This document shows, piece after piece, positions 1 through 11,475 of a stretch of 64,000 nt of DNA. Position 1 is the stretch's first letter. Each line of letters begins with the position of its first letter. Under the pieces are notes generated by a model. It did not search any database. It saw only the letters and a list, made by a program, of their open reading frames with translations, and was not told the origin of the DNA. Source of the stretch: Rotaria sordida (Eukaryota > Rotifera > Eurotatoria > Philodinida > Philodinidae); contig CAJNOL010000920.1 of NCBI GenBank assembly GCA_905250125.1, positions 29,909-93,908 of the forward strand, in the 5' to 3' direction. The position numbers and the translations under genes are program-made.

Positions 1-1159
1 ACGTGAGTCTACTGCTTACATGATAATAGCGTTAAAACGTCTTCAACACCGAAACGCCTGTAAATGTGTTTGATATTCAAGTTGTACAGTCAGAAATGAT
101 GTCTTTTCTACTTAATTAAACACATTTAGATAAAACTGAGTGAAAATCGATAGAAAATGGCAAAAATATCACTGATAAATTTAATGGTACAATTTAAAAC
201 GTAGAAATACGAAAAAACAATGAAAAAAAAGTTTAAAACGCATTGTCATCTCGATAAAACCCTCATGTTAAAACGTGCTCATGCAGTAAACGAATTTCAA
301 AACGCTAAGCAAACATTAGAATATCGTAGAAGTGAATGTTGACCGTTTTAGGGCATAATGACGCCACAAGAAACTCAAGTAAAAAATACACCAAGAATTT
401 GATTGAAATCAATTAAAAATACCAAGTTTCGATTAAATTCGATGTAAGATTTGATTTTAATTGATTTTACTCCGTAAAAATCGATTAAAATTGGTTTTTG
501 TTTAGAGAAATCGAAAGAATCGATTACTATGGTTTCTGTAAAAAGAAGTCTGTTAGTGCAGCCTCTTTGAAGCTGAAATGTGGAAGTCATATATGTTCTC
601 TAGCCTCATTAAACTATTATCAAATACATAAAGTGAAAAATCTCTTGTAGACTATAGTTGTTTTGCAGAATAATCATACATCAGAACAAGAGTTCTTTTA
701 ATTTCTGCATTTCGAACAGAAGTTTTTTTTTATTTTTTCTACGGGCGCCCTATTTTTTGTTTACATTGTTGCTATTCGCTCGCTGTTTTTCTTAATTTAA
801 CATTCTTATTATTATAATCAATGAATTAATTGGCAAATATGTCTATTTTACATATCCATTATATCTACAGCAGATCTTATACACTATTATATATATATTA
901 ATCAACTCACAAACAATGATGTTGATTATCTTTCAAAATTATAATTTGATCAATTTTGCAATAAACTATAGAATGTCTGGTGCCTATTATTCTCGATTGT
1001 TAAGATCTGTAATGCGGTAGGAAGAGGGGAGCCACGAAAACGTGATCTTAAAACTTACACTCATCATTTTCTTCAAAAATATATGTTCGTTTCACAAAAA
1101 ATCGATTTTAATCAATTATCCTTTTGTTTAATCGATTACTAGTATAATTGCACCATCTC
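1..1159. other. AT-rich non-coding DNA
   Basis: No convincing gene on either strand. From about 380 to 580 and again past 1080 the sequence is dense in short words resembling ATCGATTTTAATCGATT and their permutations, a degenerate simple motif that recurs around 59300-59560. Short open frames here look like chance products. Confidence 0.6.
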
Positions 1160-1400
1160 AGTTATGAAACAATTTATATAGCAGTTCCAAGTTTATTTCA
1201 TTTGTAGGACTTTAGCTGAGTGACAACTTCATGGTTATTAAACACGAGGAGTCAAAAAAAAAATTATAAAAAATTCGGGTTTCGCATTCGAGTCTTCAGA
1301 AAAGCGCTTATCTTCGATATATATGATTAAAATCGAAGAACAACTAAGAATAAATTAAAATTGATTCAAAGGTACTCATGTAAAAAAAATATGAGAAAAA
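1160..1400 (+). repeat. Dispersed repeat, copy A
   Basis: This stretch aligns by eye with 59945-60180 in the same orientation. Shared blocks include the words around 'gaaacaatttata', 'gtgacaa-ttcatggt', 'aacacgag' and 'agaaaagcg-atatctt'. The copies differ by many substitutions, so the duplication is old or the family is diverse. Both copies sit in ATCGATTTTAAT-rich DNA. No ORF is evident, so the family is probably non-autonomous. Confidence 0.6.
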
Positions 1401-2567
1401 CCTGATTTTAATCGATTTATTTGAATATAATTGATTTTTCTGATTTTTAATCAATTAAAATGGCATGACTTGAACCCAATTTCCAATCACAAAAATCGAT
1501 TTCGAAGGATTTTTTGATAGATTTTTTATGATTAAAAATCCAATTAAAATCACATTTTTACCATCTTTTTTTTTACATGGAAAGTACAAAATTCAGTTTG
1601 TTGACTTTGCTCTATAAGTAGACAGACAGGCTACTACCTTTGTTCAACAAAAACGATACGTCAATCCCTACTCGTTACAATAGTCTCGACTTACCACCAA
1701 GTGAAAAGAGCAACGAAATAAATAGAAACTAACACAGAGACTGTATAAATAACTATCGCCTATGACAAACATGTTTAATAAAAAGTTAATGTTTATATAC
1801 AATTCTTATCGATGTTTTTCTTTTACACCCACGCATTGGTGAAACATTTGCCTAACGACAAGCAAGTACTCACTAATCCCTCGTGTTCGATGCTGCCGAC
1901 CATGAGAAATCTGTCACATTGAAAATGTTTAGATGTTGCCATAGGACAAAGTAAACAATCTCTCTCCGTAGTTTTCGAGTGTGTGTAGATATGAGGAATG
2001 GATGTTGAGTGCGCGATGTAAATGAATAAACGAACTGTGGGCGAATGAATTTATTAGAGATGTGTGCATGTGAGTGTATTTACATGAGTGCAGGAGTAAA
2101 AATATTTTTCAAAAAGTTGATAATTGAGAAAAACAGCAAAAAATTAAAATGGTTATAACTTGAATTATAACTTTCAACTTCTTAATTTATCGAGCAGATT
2201 TAATTAAGTTGAAATAATAATGAATTAAATTTATTAACGTGCTCAATAGACTAGGTAAAAATAACAAGTATTTGTAACGGTTTTTATTTCAGAAAAGTAA
2301 TATTTTAGAATTCTTCTTTGAGTGCTTTTTAATATATTCATTTACAATCTATATTTTCTTCTATCTATACATCGAACTCGAATACCCATGTAAGATAATA
2401 TATTTTTTCTTGCAGGACTCATGTTTATCTTTAAATTACGAACAGCTGTGAAAAAAATATTTAAAAAAGAAATCACTTTATATAATTTTAATTCTTTGAA
2501 ACAGCAATGCTCTTCAATATACAACGTGATCACGTTATTTTTTGCAGTTTTGTTCAGTTTGCTGTAC
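1401..2567. other. Non-coding DNA
   Basis: No supported gene. More ATCGATTTTAAT-like words run to about 1560; beyond that nothing is recognisable. Confidence 0.5.
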
Positions 2568-3404
2568 TTATACAAAACCTCAAAAGTTTCTCATTTTAAA
2601 ACAGTTGGATAGAGCATCGATTACTCTATCAAACTGTACATTTTTCATTTTGTTTACTTTGAATCTTGTTCAAAAATTTGATACATTTAGAAAACCGACA
2701 TCAACGATTTTTGCATTCAGCAATTTTTAGACCATTTCTCAAGTAGGTTTCTTTTTTTTACTATTTCCTGGGGTACTGAACCTTTTTATTTTTATGTAGA
2801 ATAATAGACTGTAGTTTCCTCTCCCGAACTATGTATTTTGTATTGGACTTATGTTTTATCTTTAGTATCAACTTGGACAACTTTTTGGAGAAATGTATTC
2901 CTGAATTTTTTTCATATGTGAACTTTGACTTTTCTTCAAACAAATTTTGGTTGTTTAAGCGCTAAATTTTTTTTCTTTGATATATGGCTAAAATAGAGCG
3001 TTGATCCCTCTATTGATTTATATAGTTTTGATTATATTTACAGTCAGTCTTACGGATGAATTTTTGTGAAAAGTGTTATAAACTTGATTTTTCATAAGTA
3101 CAAAAGTATACCAAATTTTAACAGAAAAGGTCACTTTTCTCCTTAATTTCGAATCTGTTTTGATTAATACTTTTTTGCACACGGACGTATGATGAATCTC
3201 TTCTATTTAAAGCAATTTTCTTTATTTTTGAGCTTACTGTTGCTGAAATATGAACATGCAAAAGTTTCGTGTTAGCGCGTCTCTGAATTTATCAAATTTT
3301 TGGAGAAGATGCAAAATAAACCAAATAAAAACTATATAGTTCGATAGAGTAAGTGATACTCTATCCAACTATATCAAAATAAGAAATATCCAAGGTTTTG
3401 TATA
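2568..3404. mobile_element. Foldback (inverted-repeat) element
   Basis: The first ~190 bases (from 'tatacaaaacct' near 2568, through a block containing 'gttggatagag' and 'tactctatc') are repeated in inverted orientation at ~3215-3404, where the element ends in 'aggttttgtatata'. The arms are diverged but colinear. No transposase is visible inside; the ORFs in the interior are AT-rich and featureless. This is a non-autonomous inverted-repeat transposon. Its right tip directly abuts the TA target of the mariner insertion at 3405. Confidence 0.65.
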
Positions 3405-3406
3405 TA

Positions 3407-5117
3407 CCGGGTGGCCCAAAAGTAAGGAAAAATAGTCTTTTTTTTTCGATTTCTATCTTATAGATTGTTGCTTACGCTTGATGTTTATACCACATATACT
3501 AGGTGTGATAAATAAAAGATTGAGCATATGAACGATATGTCGATGTAGTAATTCATCCAAGAGCATACAAAAATATAGTGTATGTAAAAAAAAAGAAAGC
3601 GAATATTATTGTTTGTTCTCTTATAGTACTTATATGTGTGAGGAATGGCATCTAGAAGACAACAATACTAATGATTATTTCTTTTATCGACTGGTTTATT
3701 TTTTGTTTCTCTTTACATTTTCTGTTGTTTGTATAACTCTAACTTTTTTCACATTTTCTTCACCATGAGTAAAAGTTTTCGTTTGTCATTACGTAAAAAA
3801 ACTGAAATTGTGAAATGGTACGTCATTCACCAAAATGCAGCTGAAGTTGCTCGTCAATTTCAAAATCGTTTTGATCGTACTCCTCCAACATCAAAGAATA
3901 TTTTGAGTCTTGTACGGAAGTTTGACGAAACTGGAAGCCTCGAAGATAGACCGCGATCAGGTCGTCCTAGATCCGTTAGCACCGACGAGAACAAAGAACG
4001 CGTTCGTACTGCTTTTGAAGAAAGTCCTCCAACTTCAACAAGAAGAGCTTCTTTGGAACTGAATTTGTCTAGAAGTAGTCTTCAACGAATGATGAAAGAA
4101 CTGGGATTGAAGCCATTTCGTCCGCAATTGCTGCATGCTTTAGATGAAGATGATCCTGACAGACGTTGTGAATTTGCCGAGATCTTTCTCGATTTGTTAG
4201 CTGACGACTCTTCCTTGCTTGATCGAGTTGTTTGGACTGATGAAGCTATTTTCAAGTTGAGTGGTCATGTCAATCGGCACAATTGCGTTTACTACGCTGT
4301 AGAAAACCCCCATGTTATCATTACTCAAGAAATGAATACCCCAGGCATCACTGTGTGGGCTGGAATTTGGGTTGGAGGCATCATCGGGCCGTTCTTCTTT
4401 TATGACAACGTTACTGCAGACAGCTATCTCGAGATGCTCCAAAAAGATATTGTACCCTCTATTGCAAATGAAATGGATTTAGAAGATGTAGTCTATATGC
4501 ACGACGGAGCACCGGCTCATTACGTTCAATCTGTCCGGCACTTTCTGGACAAAACATTTCCTGATAGGTGGATTGGTCGATATCGATGGATCGACTGGTC
4601 GCCACGATCTCCAGACCTCACACCAACTAACTTGTTTTTATTGGCTGTCATCAAGGAGCATGTATACGCGACGAAACCTCAAAGTCTTCAAACACTAAAA
4701 GATGCTATACTCACTGAAATACGAAGTTTACCGGTGAAATTTTGTCAAAGCGCTTGCTACGCAGTACCTGAGAGACTGCAACTTTGCAAAGACTTAGGTG
4801 GTAAACATATTGAACAATTTCTCTGCAGAACTTCATAATAAGAACACTCCACAGAGATATACTTTTGCACGTATTTTTTTCTTAGTTGTAACTTCCAATA
4901 AAAGTTTTATTGGAATTCACAAGTTTTTCTTCTTGTTAGTCGTTCTGTATTTGAACGCTTTTAGATTATTTACTACATTTACATATCGTTCATATGCTCA
5001 ATCTTTTATTTATCACACCTAGTATATGTGGTATAAATATCAAGCGTAAGCAACAATCTATAAGATAGAAATCGAACAAAAAAAAAGACTATTTTTCCTT
5101 ACTTTTGGGCCACCTGG
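3407..5117 (+). mobile_element. Mariner-like DNA transposon, near full length
   Basis: The element is bounded by TA on each side (3405-3406 and 5118-5119), the Tc1/mariner target duplication. It has long terminal inverted repeats, 3407-3550 and 4971-5117, beginning CCGGGTGGCCC on the left and CCAGGTGGCCC (read inward) on the right and differing at only a few positions. The repeats flank a single intronless transposase ORF. The close match of the arms suggests a recent insertion. It separates the right tip of an older foldback element from the 3' end of an Hsp70 pseudogene. Confidence 0.93.
3765..4838 (+). CDS. Mariner-family transposase (DD41D-type spacing)
   Basis: This 357-residue protein would cut and paste the surrounding element. 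The start is the ATG at 3765 in the good context CACCATG; the open frame extends 12 codons upstream but without an ATG. The N-terminal ~120 residues look like a paired helix-turn-helix DNA-binding region with the linker 'RPRSGRPR'. The RNase-H-like domain shows the first aspartate in 'VVWTDEA' (D159) and the second in 'YMHDGAPAH' (D247). The third acidic position, normally in a 'SPDLTPxD' motif, reads 'SPDLTPTN', giving asparagine at 289, 41 residues after D247. With no frameshift or stop but this key residue changed, the enzyme is probably inactive or a very recent mutant. Family placement rests on motif recall. Confidence 0.93.
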   Translation: MSKSFRLSLRKKTEIVKWYVIHQNAAEVARQFQNRFDRTPPTSKNILSLVRKFDETGSLEDRPRSGRPRSVSTDENKERVRTAFEESPPTSTRRASLELNLSRSSLQRMMKELGLKPFRPQLLHALDEDDPDRRCEFAEIFLDLLADDSSLLDRVVWTDEAIFKLSGHVNRHNCVYYAVENPHVIITQEMNTPGITVWAGIWVGGIIGPFFFYDNVTADSYLEMLQKDIVPSIANEMDLEDVVYMHDGAPAHYVQSVRHFLDKTFPDRWIGRYRWIDWSPRSPDLTPTNLFLLAVIKEHVYATKPQSLQTLKDAILTEIRSLPVKFCQSACYAVPERLQLCKDLGGKHIEQFLCRTS

Positions 5118-5129
5118 TATATATTATTC

Positions 5130-7060
5130 TTTACGTCTCAGCCCTTCGGCTGATCCATTTTCATCTTGATTTAATTTTGTCATTATTGGTGAACATTTTT
5201 GTTTTATCTCTTTCAATTTGTACTTGAATTCATCTTTTTTCGCCATTATCTTTTCTTCTAATCATTGCAGAATATCATTGATAGCCAATGTTATTGTTTC
5301 TTTATCAAAAGTACTAATTTTTTTCCTACTAATTGGTGATCATTTACAGTTGTATTCATATAGTAACAATATGATTCCAAGCTGTTTTAGCTGAAATGCA
5401 TTCACATTGTATTTCATCTTCTTTCCTGTATTTTTCAGCATTACAGATCATACGGTCAATTGCATCTTTTGATAAACTACCTTTTTTATTTGTCATAGTA
5501 ATTCTATTTTGACGTTCAGCCAATGTATCGAAGCTGGTGAAGTCAATATGCCATTAGCATCAATATCAAATATAATCTCTATTTCTGTGACATTATCACG
5601 AAATAAATAAATGAAAAATTGACATTTGCTATTGATTCATAAAAAGCTGAGAAAATGTATTCACGATTAAATGACACTTGTGTAACTATTACGAATCCTA
5701 CCTGAATAAAGATTCTTCTTGTCTTGTTGAGTCTTTCATATTTCGGTAATAAGCTGATGTTTAGTTCATTATTCCAATTTTCTAAATACTTATGTGGTGC
5801 AGATAGAATATCAGATAACTCGAAATGATTGTCTTTGATCATAAAACGTTCAGCTTCATATACTTTGACATCGACACTTGTATGATTATCTGAATAGGTA
5901 GTGAATGTTTATGTTCGTTTGCTTGCTTGCAATTAGTATGTTTTGTTTGAGTAATATCGTCATTACACTATCAACCGTTTTAATACCCAATGATAATGGT
6001 ACCACATCTAACAATAAGACGTCTTTGGACTCCTCGGGTTTGTCATCAGTCAAAATGGTGGTCTCTACAGCAGCGCCACAAGCAATGGCTTCATCCAAAA
6101 ATTCAATAAATATGATAAGAAGAAAATGAAGAACAGCTTCCGTAGAACATTTACCGAACTAACTGATTTGTTCAACACTTTTTCATAGAAGAAATTTTGC
6201 AACAATTTTGTACTTTTGGAATATATGTTGAGTCACCGATCAATACGATTTCATCTATATGAGATTTATTCTATTAAAAGAAATAGAAAACGATACTTTG
6301 TGTACTGCATAATGCTAGATTTAAAAAACCTAGATCGCAGTTCTTTTGAGGACTCAAAACTAGGACGTTGATAATACCTCGCTACTTCATATATGTGTCT
6401 AGAAACCCTTCTGAAGTGTCAGAGACCGTAACACACATTTCATCATGTATGTCACAGTATGGGAGAATCCACACTTCTCGCGATACAATTCAAAACTCAT
6501 TGCCAATCATGCTTCACAAAACGTATCATGCTAGCATCACGTAAAGCTTTCTCAATCAGTTCCGATGTAGAAATAAATAAATCAGCATTTCGCTTCTCAA
6601 ATTGAGCATGTGTGATTGTAGAATAGTAATCAATGCCTTCGGGCAAGCTATCAATCTCAATTGATGTTTGAAATGTCAATGATAATGTCCTCTACAAGAA
6701 AACAATTACCATTTGTAACTCATTTTTCGATATATGATAATGTATATTTACCATTGTACGTTCACATACTATTGTTAATCACCAAATTCTATGTTTATTC
6801 TGGAATAAACCATTTTTCTTTTTTTGTTCAAAATCTTGAACGAAATATGCAACCATTCGGTTATCAAAATCTGCTCCTGTAGATAACGAAAAAGATAATA
6901 TTATGTTAGTAAGCATTATATAATAAATTAAATAACAAACATATCTCCTAAATGTGTGTCTTCAGCAGTTGATTTTACTTCGAATATTCCATCTTTAACT
7001 TTTAATACACTGATATCGAATGTGCCACCACTCAAGTCAAAAATCAAGATATTCTGTTCC
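5130..7060 (-). pseudogene. Hsp70 chaperone pseudogene, 5'-truncated
   Basis: Reading the minus strand from 7060 downward gives successive Hsp70 blocks: a phosphate-binding motif 'FDLSGGTFD' (second residue of the usual GGGTFD changed), 'DFDNRMV', '[14 protein letters not shown]', 'EKALRDASM', 'EIVLIGDSTYIPKVQ', '[11 protein letters not shown]', '[11 protein letters not shown]', 'TTYSDN', 'FDIDANGIL', 'LSKDAIDRM' and a C-terminal 'AKKDEFKYKLKE' region. The frame breaks repeatedly, and insertions or decayed introns lie near 6290-6490 and 6880-6950. The first ~190 residues of the ATPase domain are missing: homology stops at ~7060, right where a telomere-like GT tract begins. The 3' end lies about 13 bp from the mariner element. 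It cannot make a working chaperone. Confidence 0.9.
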
Positions 7061-7069
7061 GTCCTAATT

Positions 7070-7142
7070 GGGTGTGGGTGAATTAAGATAAAACCCACAC
7101 CTATATCATACCGACACCCATACTCACGCCATACTCATACCC
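7070..7142. repeat. GT-to-CA telomere-like hairpin 1
   Basis: A run of GGGTGTGGGTG is followed after ~12 bp by CCCACACC and further CA-rich degenerate units ('ccgacaccca', 'tactcacgcc'). The units resemble TGTGGG and its complement, arranged head to head. It begins where Hsp70 homology ends. Confidence 0.75.
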
Positions 7143-7436
7143 TGAATCGAATTGGTAAAACGAAGCGCATTTAATTTGAAAAATAAGTTTTTTTTTCGCT
7201 AGACTTCATTTTTCTACTTTAATATTTATATTATGCCTATAAAAAGAAAAGCGATGCTACGGCACCAATTGAACCAATTAGACCATGAATTAAATTGTAA
7301 TGAAATATATTCTTTCGAAATATTTTCATGAGTATGGATGATTAGCAATTCATAAGAACAATCAAGCAGCAAATTTCTTCCACTGATTTAAGATTTCCAT
7401 AAATTTTCTCATTGATTTGAGACGATAAATTCTGCA

Positions 7437-7490
7437 AGTGTAGATGGATATGGGTGTGGGCATTCTCATCTCTCACATCCACACTTTCAA
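7437..7490. repeat. GT-to-CA telomere-like hairpin 2
   Basis: 'ggatatgggtgtggg' is followed by 'cattctcatc' and then the CA-rich 'tcacatccacactt'. The G-rich then C-rich order matches the other tracts. The units are degenerate. Confidence 0.6.
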
Positions 7491-8548
7491 CCTCGAGATT
7501 GATTTGTATGATAGACATATCGATCGGTCTGTTTTCAATTGATTTAATATCATGTACTAATTATAAAGAACGAGGAATTTCGGAAAAATCTACTTTTCAT
7601 AACGAGATCTGTAGATTGGATATAGAAGTAAAATGCATATTAATATATACTAATATAAGCAGCATACAGTTAGATTATAAGCATTTATTAAATAGGACCG
7701 ATCCCCAGATTATTTTATATACTCATGACTCATACCTTAGTTCCTTTATGTTATTTTCATAGATCGAAATGAATATGAGAACGAGAAAAAAAATATTCCA
7801 CTCTGGAATTCATTCAAGTATGCATACAACTAATGAAGTGAAAGTAAATCTTGAGAGTAGCTTGAAAATTTGATTCAAACAGTATTGAATAAATATCAGA
7901 TGCAAGTAATAATCAGATAGGCATACGACTGTTTGAATATCGAAGCTCTATCAAATATAAATATTTGATTATAATTGTCTCGATAATCAAACCTAAATCA
8001 TCGCCCTATTGGTTGAACCATATTTTACTAGCACTAGCGCTTTAAGTAGTAACATATGAATTGACTTACTGAATTCTGCTTCTTGATGCGATTTCTGTTT
8101 TTTAGATTCTACAACTGTTCAATCATTATTTCGAAGCGGTTGCTTGGAAAAGAACTGAAAAAATATCTATCGTTTAGACTCGTCAAGTTACTGCTCCATC
8201 TCGATTGAACTACAATATCCTGCATTGCTATTAAGAGAAGTAAGATCATTACGTTAATTTCTCTTCGTAAGGATGAATTAGTATGGGAATAAATAAAGCT
8301 TCCAAATGACAGAGCGACGGAGAGGATATATTAGTATTCATCATCGAAACATCTTGTTTCTTATCGCATTAAAGGTATCGATCATTTTATGAATTTGTAT
8401 TATGATATGTAGTGATTATTTGTGCATAGTTCTTTGAGATTCTTAGAAAGAAAAGAAGACAAAAGTCATTATGTACATAGAAAATCGATGAAATTCTTCA
8501 TAGAAAAGACGACCTGGATCGGCTAACAGTCAATATACATATATATAT
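7491..8548. other. Non-coding DNA
   Basis: No supported gene. A 102-codon frame at 7454-7762 starts in the hairpin repeat and has no recognisable domain. The stretch probably also contains part of the upstream region of the glycosyltransferase gene. Confidence 0.4.
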
Positions 8549-8926
8549 TGGGGTAGCCAGTCTGATCGGAGGCTCCAATTCTTTTTTTTATCGTTGTCTC
8601 TATAGTATTTCAGAAAAATATGATTTTTTTACCAGTTATAGTACTCGTGTAATGTTGATGATCTGCCAAGTATATGACGCTCATACCTTGTTTAAAAACA
8701 AAATTATCAAAGTCATCAAAAAAATATTTTGCTTTCTATGAACAGATTTTTTTTGAAGATTTTGATTATTTCGTTTTTAAACAAGGTATGGATGTCTTAT
8801 ATTTGCCAGATCATCAGAATTATACAAGTACTATAACTGGTAAAAAAGAATCATATTTTTCTAAAATACTATAGAAGCAGAACGATAAAAAAAAGAATTG
8901 AAGCCTCCGACCAGACTGGCCACTAC
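8549..8926. mobile_element. Near-perfect foldback MITE (~380 bp)
   Basis: The left half (from 'gggtagccagtctg' at 8551) is repeated in inverted orientation to ~8926 ('cagactggccactacc'), so almost the whole element is one palindrome with arms of about 180 bp. Both flanks are TA-rich ('atatatat' and 'atatatac'), consistent with a TA-type target. It carries no coding capacity and lies just upstream of the glycosyltransferase gene. Confidence 0.8.
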
Positions 8927-9213
8927 CATATATACATATGCATGCACAACTAATAGAAATATTCTTTCCCACTTGTAAATAAGTAATAAAAGAAAGGCCC
9001 AAAGGGGATGTGCGTCAAAGTGACTCTTCTAGACGACAACTTTACTTGTTATCGAACGGCCTATTTAACAGAATTGTATGTAATTCTGTTGCGTATGACG
9101 AACGAGGGAAGTGAGTTATTTTTTCCACATCAATACATACTGATGAAAGAAGAAAAACAAATCAACCTGAGTTGATATATAAGAAAGACATTTTGCAAAA
9201 CGAATATATTTGT

Positions 9214-11084
9214 ATGATAAGGTCAACAATGAAGCACAATCCACCAAAACTCGTTCGCTTTATGAGTGAACAATATCAGAACTATGGTTACACGGGGGAG
9301 GATCCCGATAGTGAAACACCGAAAATCATCGCACCAATTAAGGTAATTAAGAAGAAGAATTTCATTCGTCAAATCTCAATTGAAGCTGAACACAAAGTCG
9401 ATCAATTAGAACAAGAAGCAGAACTGGTTAGTGAAATTTTACAACAACCATCATTCACTCGATTGAAGTCTATCCATGAAAATGAGATTATCGACCAACA
9501 TACCACTATTGTCATCGAACCAGTAGCTGAACATACGGTCATTGAAACTGGTGTGACACATTCTGCAATAAAAACTGGCAGTCAACGGGTACGTTGGAAT
9601 CTTTTATTTAATCTCCTTCTATGGCTCGTTGTTCCACTTCCGTTTTGGGTTCCATTTCTTTCGAACAAAGTTGCTTACTGTATAATACCATCGATTCAAG
9701 GTGTTTTCATTTTCATGTGGACTAGTAAGACAACTCGAATATGCTTTCATTCTTATAAATGACCTAAACAATTTTGACTTTTCTAGTTATTGCAATATTG
9801 GCCGCGAAAAATGTCTTCATTTTATTTGCGAATCGCAAGCGTAATTTTACAGAAAATATCGCCTCTCTCGAAAAAACACGCATTCGTCATATTGTTGCTA
9901 TTAGTTGTTACAAAGAACCACTCGAATTAATTGCAACAAGTGTCCAATCAGTGGCCAATCAGACTGAAGTACATCGAATAACCATGGTGGTCTCCTTCGA
10001 AGAGAAAACACCTGATAAAGAAGAGAAATGTAAATGCTTAGATGATAGATTCAAAGATGCTGGATTTGAGAGAATCATATTTACTATTCATCCATTTGGT
10101 TTGCCAAATGAAATTCCAGGCAAATGTTCGAATTCGAATTATGGTCTTCGAATGGCTGTTAGTCAAATGGATGCTGCTGGTGACGATATGGACAATATTC
10201 TTGTGACAACATGTGATGCTGATTCAAAATTTCCACCAAATTATATTGCAGCATTGACTCTGAAATATTTACAAGAGAATAGACCAGCATTAACTACAAT
10301 TTATCAAGCACCTTTGTTTTACAATTGGAAATTGGATGGTTTATCATTTGTAACTCGTGTTACAGGACTTTTGCGAAGTTTATTGATGCTTGGTGCCCTC
10401 ATTCCATGTAACATCAATACAATGAGTATTTTTTCATATTCACTTAGTCTAGCAAAAAAAGGCAAATTTATTCATCCGGCATATCAAATGGACGATATCA
10501 TCTGTCTTATTCGATGGATGGGTGTAACACAGCAACGCCTCCGAATCTCGATGATTCCTGTACCAGTCATCAGTGGACCGACATCAGGCGAAACCATAGA
10601 AACTGAAATCATAGAATGGGCAAGACAAGCACGCCGTTGGACCATCGGAGCTGCAGAAGTCTTTCATTACTTTGTCATCAAAGCAAAGCGTATGCCAACA
10701 ATGGCAGCCTTATCTTGGGGCTTGGTTTTCATTATCTATTATGGAGTTCTGCTGTGTACAGCTGGCTTGTTCGGTTTAACATCTTTACTATCCATGGCTC
10801 TAATCATCAAAAATGTTCCACCGGTGGTTACTTATATCATGTATGGCTTCTTGGGTCTCCAGATGCTGACGTTTTTGGTTGCATTCATTATTGATGCATT
10901 CATTGTTCAATTGATGAATGTTCATCAACGTATTTTTATTCTTCGCAACGCATTTCATTTCATATCAACACCATTTGTACTCTTAGGTTATTCACTGGTA
11001 GAACTCTATGCATTACATGAAGTGGTTGTATTTGGCAGGAAAGTCTGTAAACATGGAGCATCAGCCAAGAATGTCTTAACCTAA
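9214..11084 (+). CDS. GT2-family membrane glycosyltransferase
   Basis: Two exons, 9214-9724 and 9787-11084, flank a 62-bp GT-AG intron and give 602 residues. Joining them restores an uninterrupted hydrophobic segment (FIFMWT-IIAILAAK). ATG 9214 is taken as start; ATG 9229 is a close alternative. Residues ~130-190 form two membrane segments. The catalytic domain follows, with a 'CDADS' DxD motif (D314/D316) that would bind the nucleotide sugar, an acidic 'QMDD' (406-407) and 'QARRW' (451-455), matching the Q-x-x-R-W signature of processive GT2 enzymes such as chitin, cellulose and hyaluronan synthases. At least four C-terminal membrane segments complete it. The sugar and product cannot be read from sequence. 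AATAAA at 11224 is a plausible poly(A) signal. It converges on the GH35 gene. Confidence 0.9.
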
Positions 11085-11223
11085 TCATTATATCTATCTG
11101 TGACATTTGTGCAACATATCTCTAAAAGTGGGTTTCAATCGAAAGATTCATCTGAGATTATTGAATCTTTGAGATTGTGCCTATCAACCTTTTGCACGTC
11201 ATCCTTCCATGATTTATATTTTC

Positions 11224-11229
11224 AATAAA
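11224..11229 (+). promoter_or_regulatory. Candidate poly(A) signal of the glycosyltransferase gene
   Basis: A canonical AATAAA lies 140 bp after the stop codon at 11084 and ~30 bp before the GT-to-CA hairpin. Confidence 0.45.
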
Positions 11230-11257
11230 TATAAACCACAAGATCTGTGTCATTCGT

Positions 11258-11343
11258 TTGGGTGTGGATGTGGGTGTGGGTGTGGGGTGTGGGTGTGGGT
11301 TGAGAAAAGAACCGCATTAATACCCACACCCGCACTCACACCC
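11258..11343. repeat. GT-to-CA telomere-like hairpin 3
   Basis: This is the cleanest example: about six TGTGGG-like units (GGGTGTGGATGTGGGTGTGG and on to 11321), a ~20-bp spacer, then 'tacccacacccgcactcacaccc'. It lies in the 391-bp gap between the 3' ends of the convergent glycosyltransferase and beta-galactosidase genes. Confidence 0.85.
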
Positions 11344-11475
11344 TCAAGTTCGATTCGGTTTTGAGGCTGTTAAATATGTATTCTGAATTATAGTCGCTGA
11401 TTTTAAATGATTTTTAGTTGATTTAAATCAGTTGTTACCGTTTTATATAACGCACAAGTACATAGATTCAAAAAT

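Noticed and set aside
5579..6129. Short frames of 70-87 codons on both strands
   Set aside because: Pieces or antisense of the decayed Hsp70 gene, not independent genes.
9172..9213. Longer N terminus for the glycosyltransferase
   Set aside because: The upstream in-frame extension begins at TTG and lacks an ATG; nuclear animal genes start at ATG, so 9214 was used.
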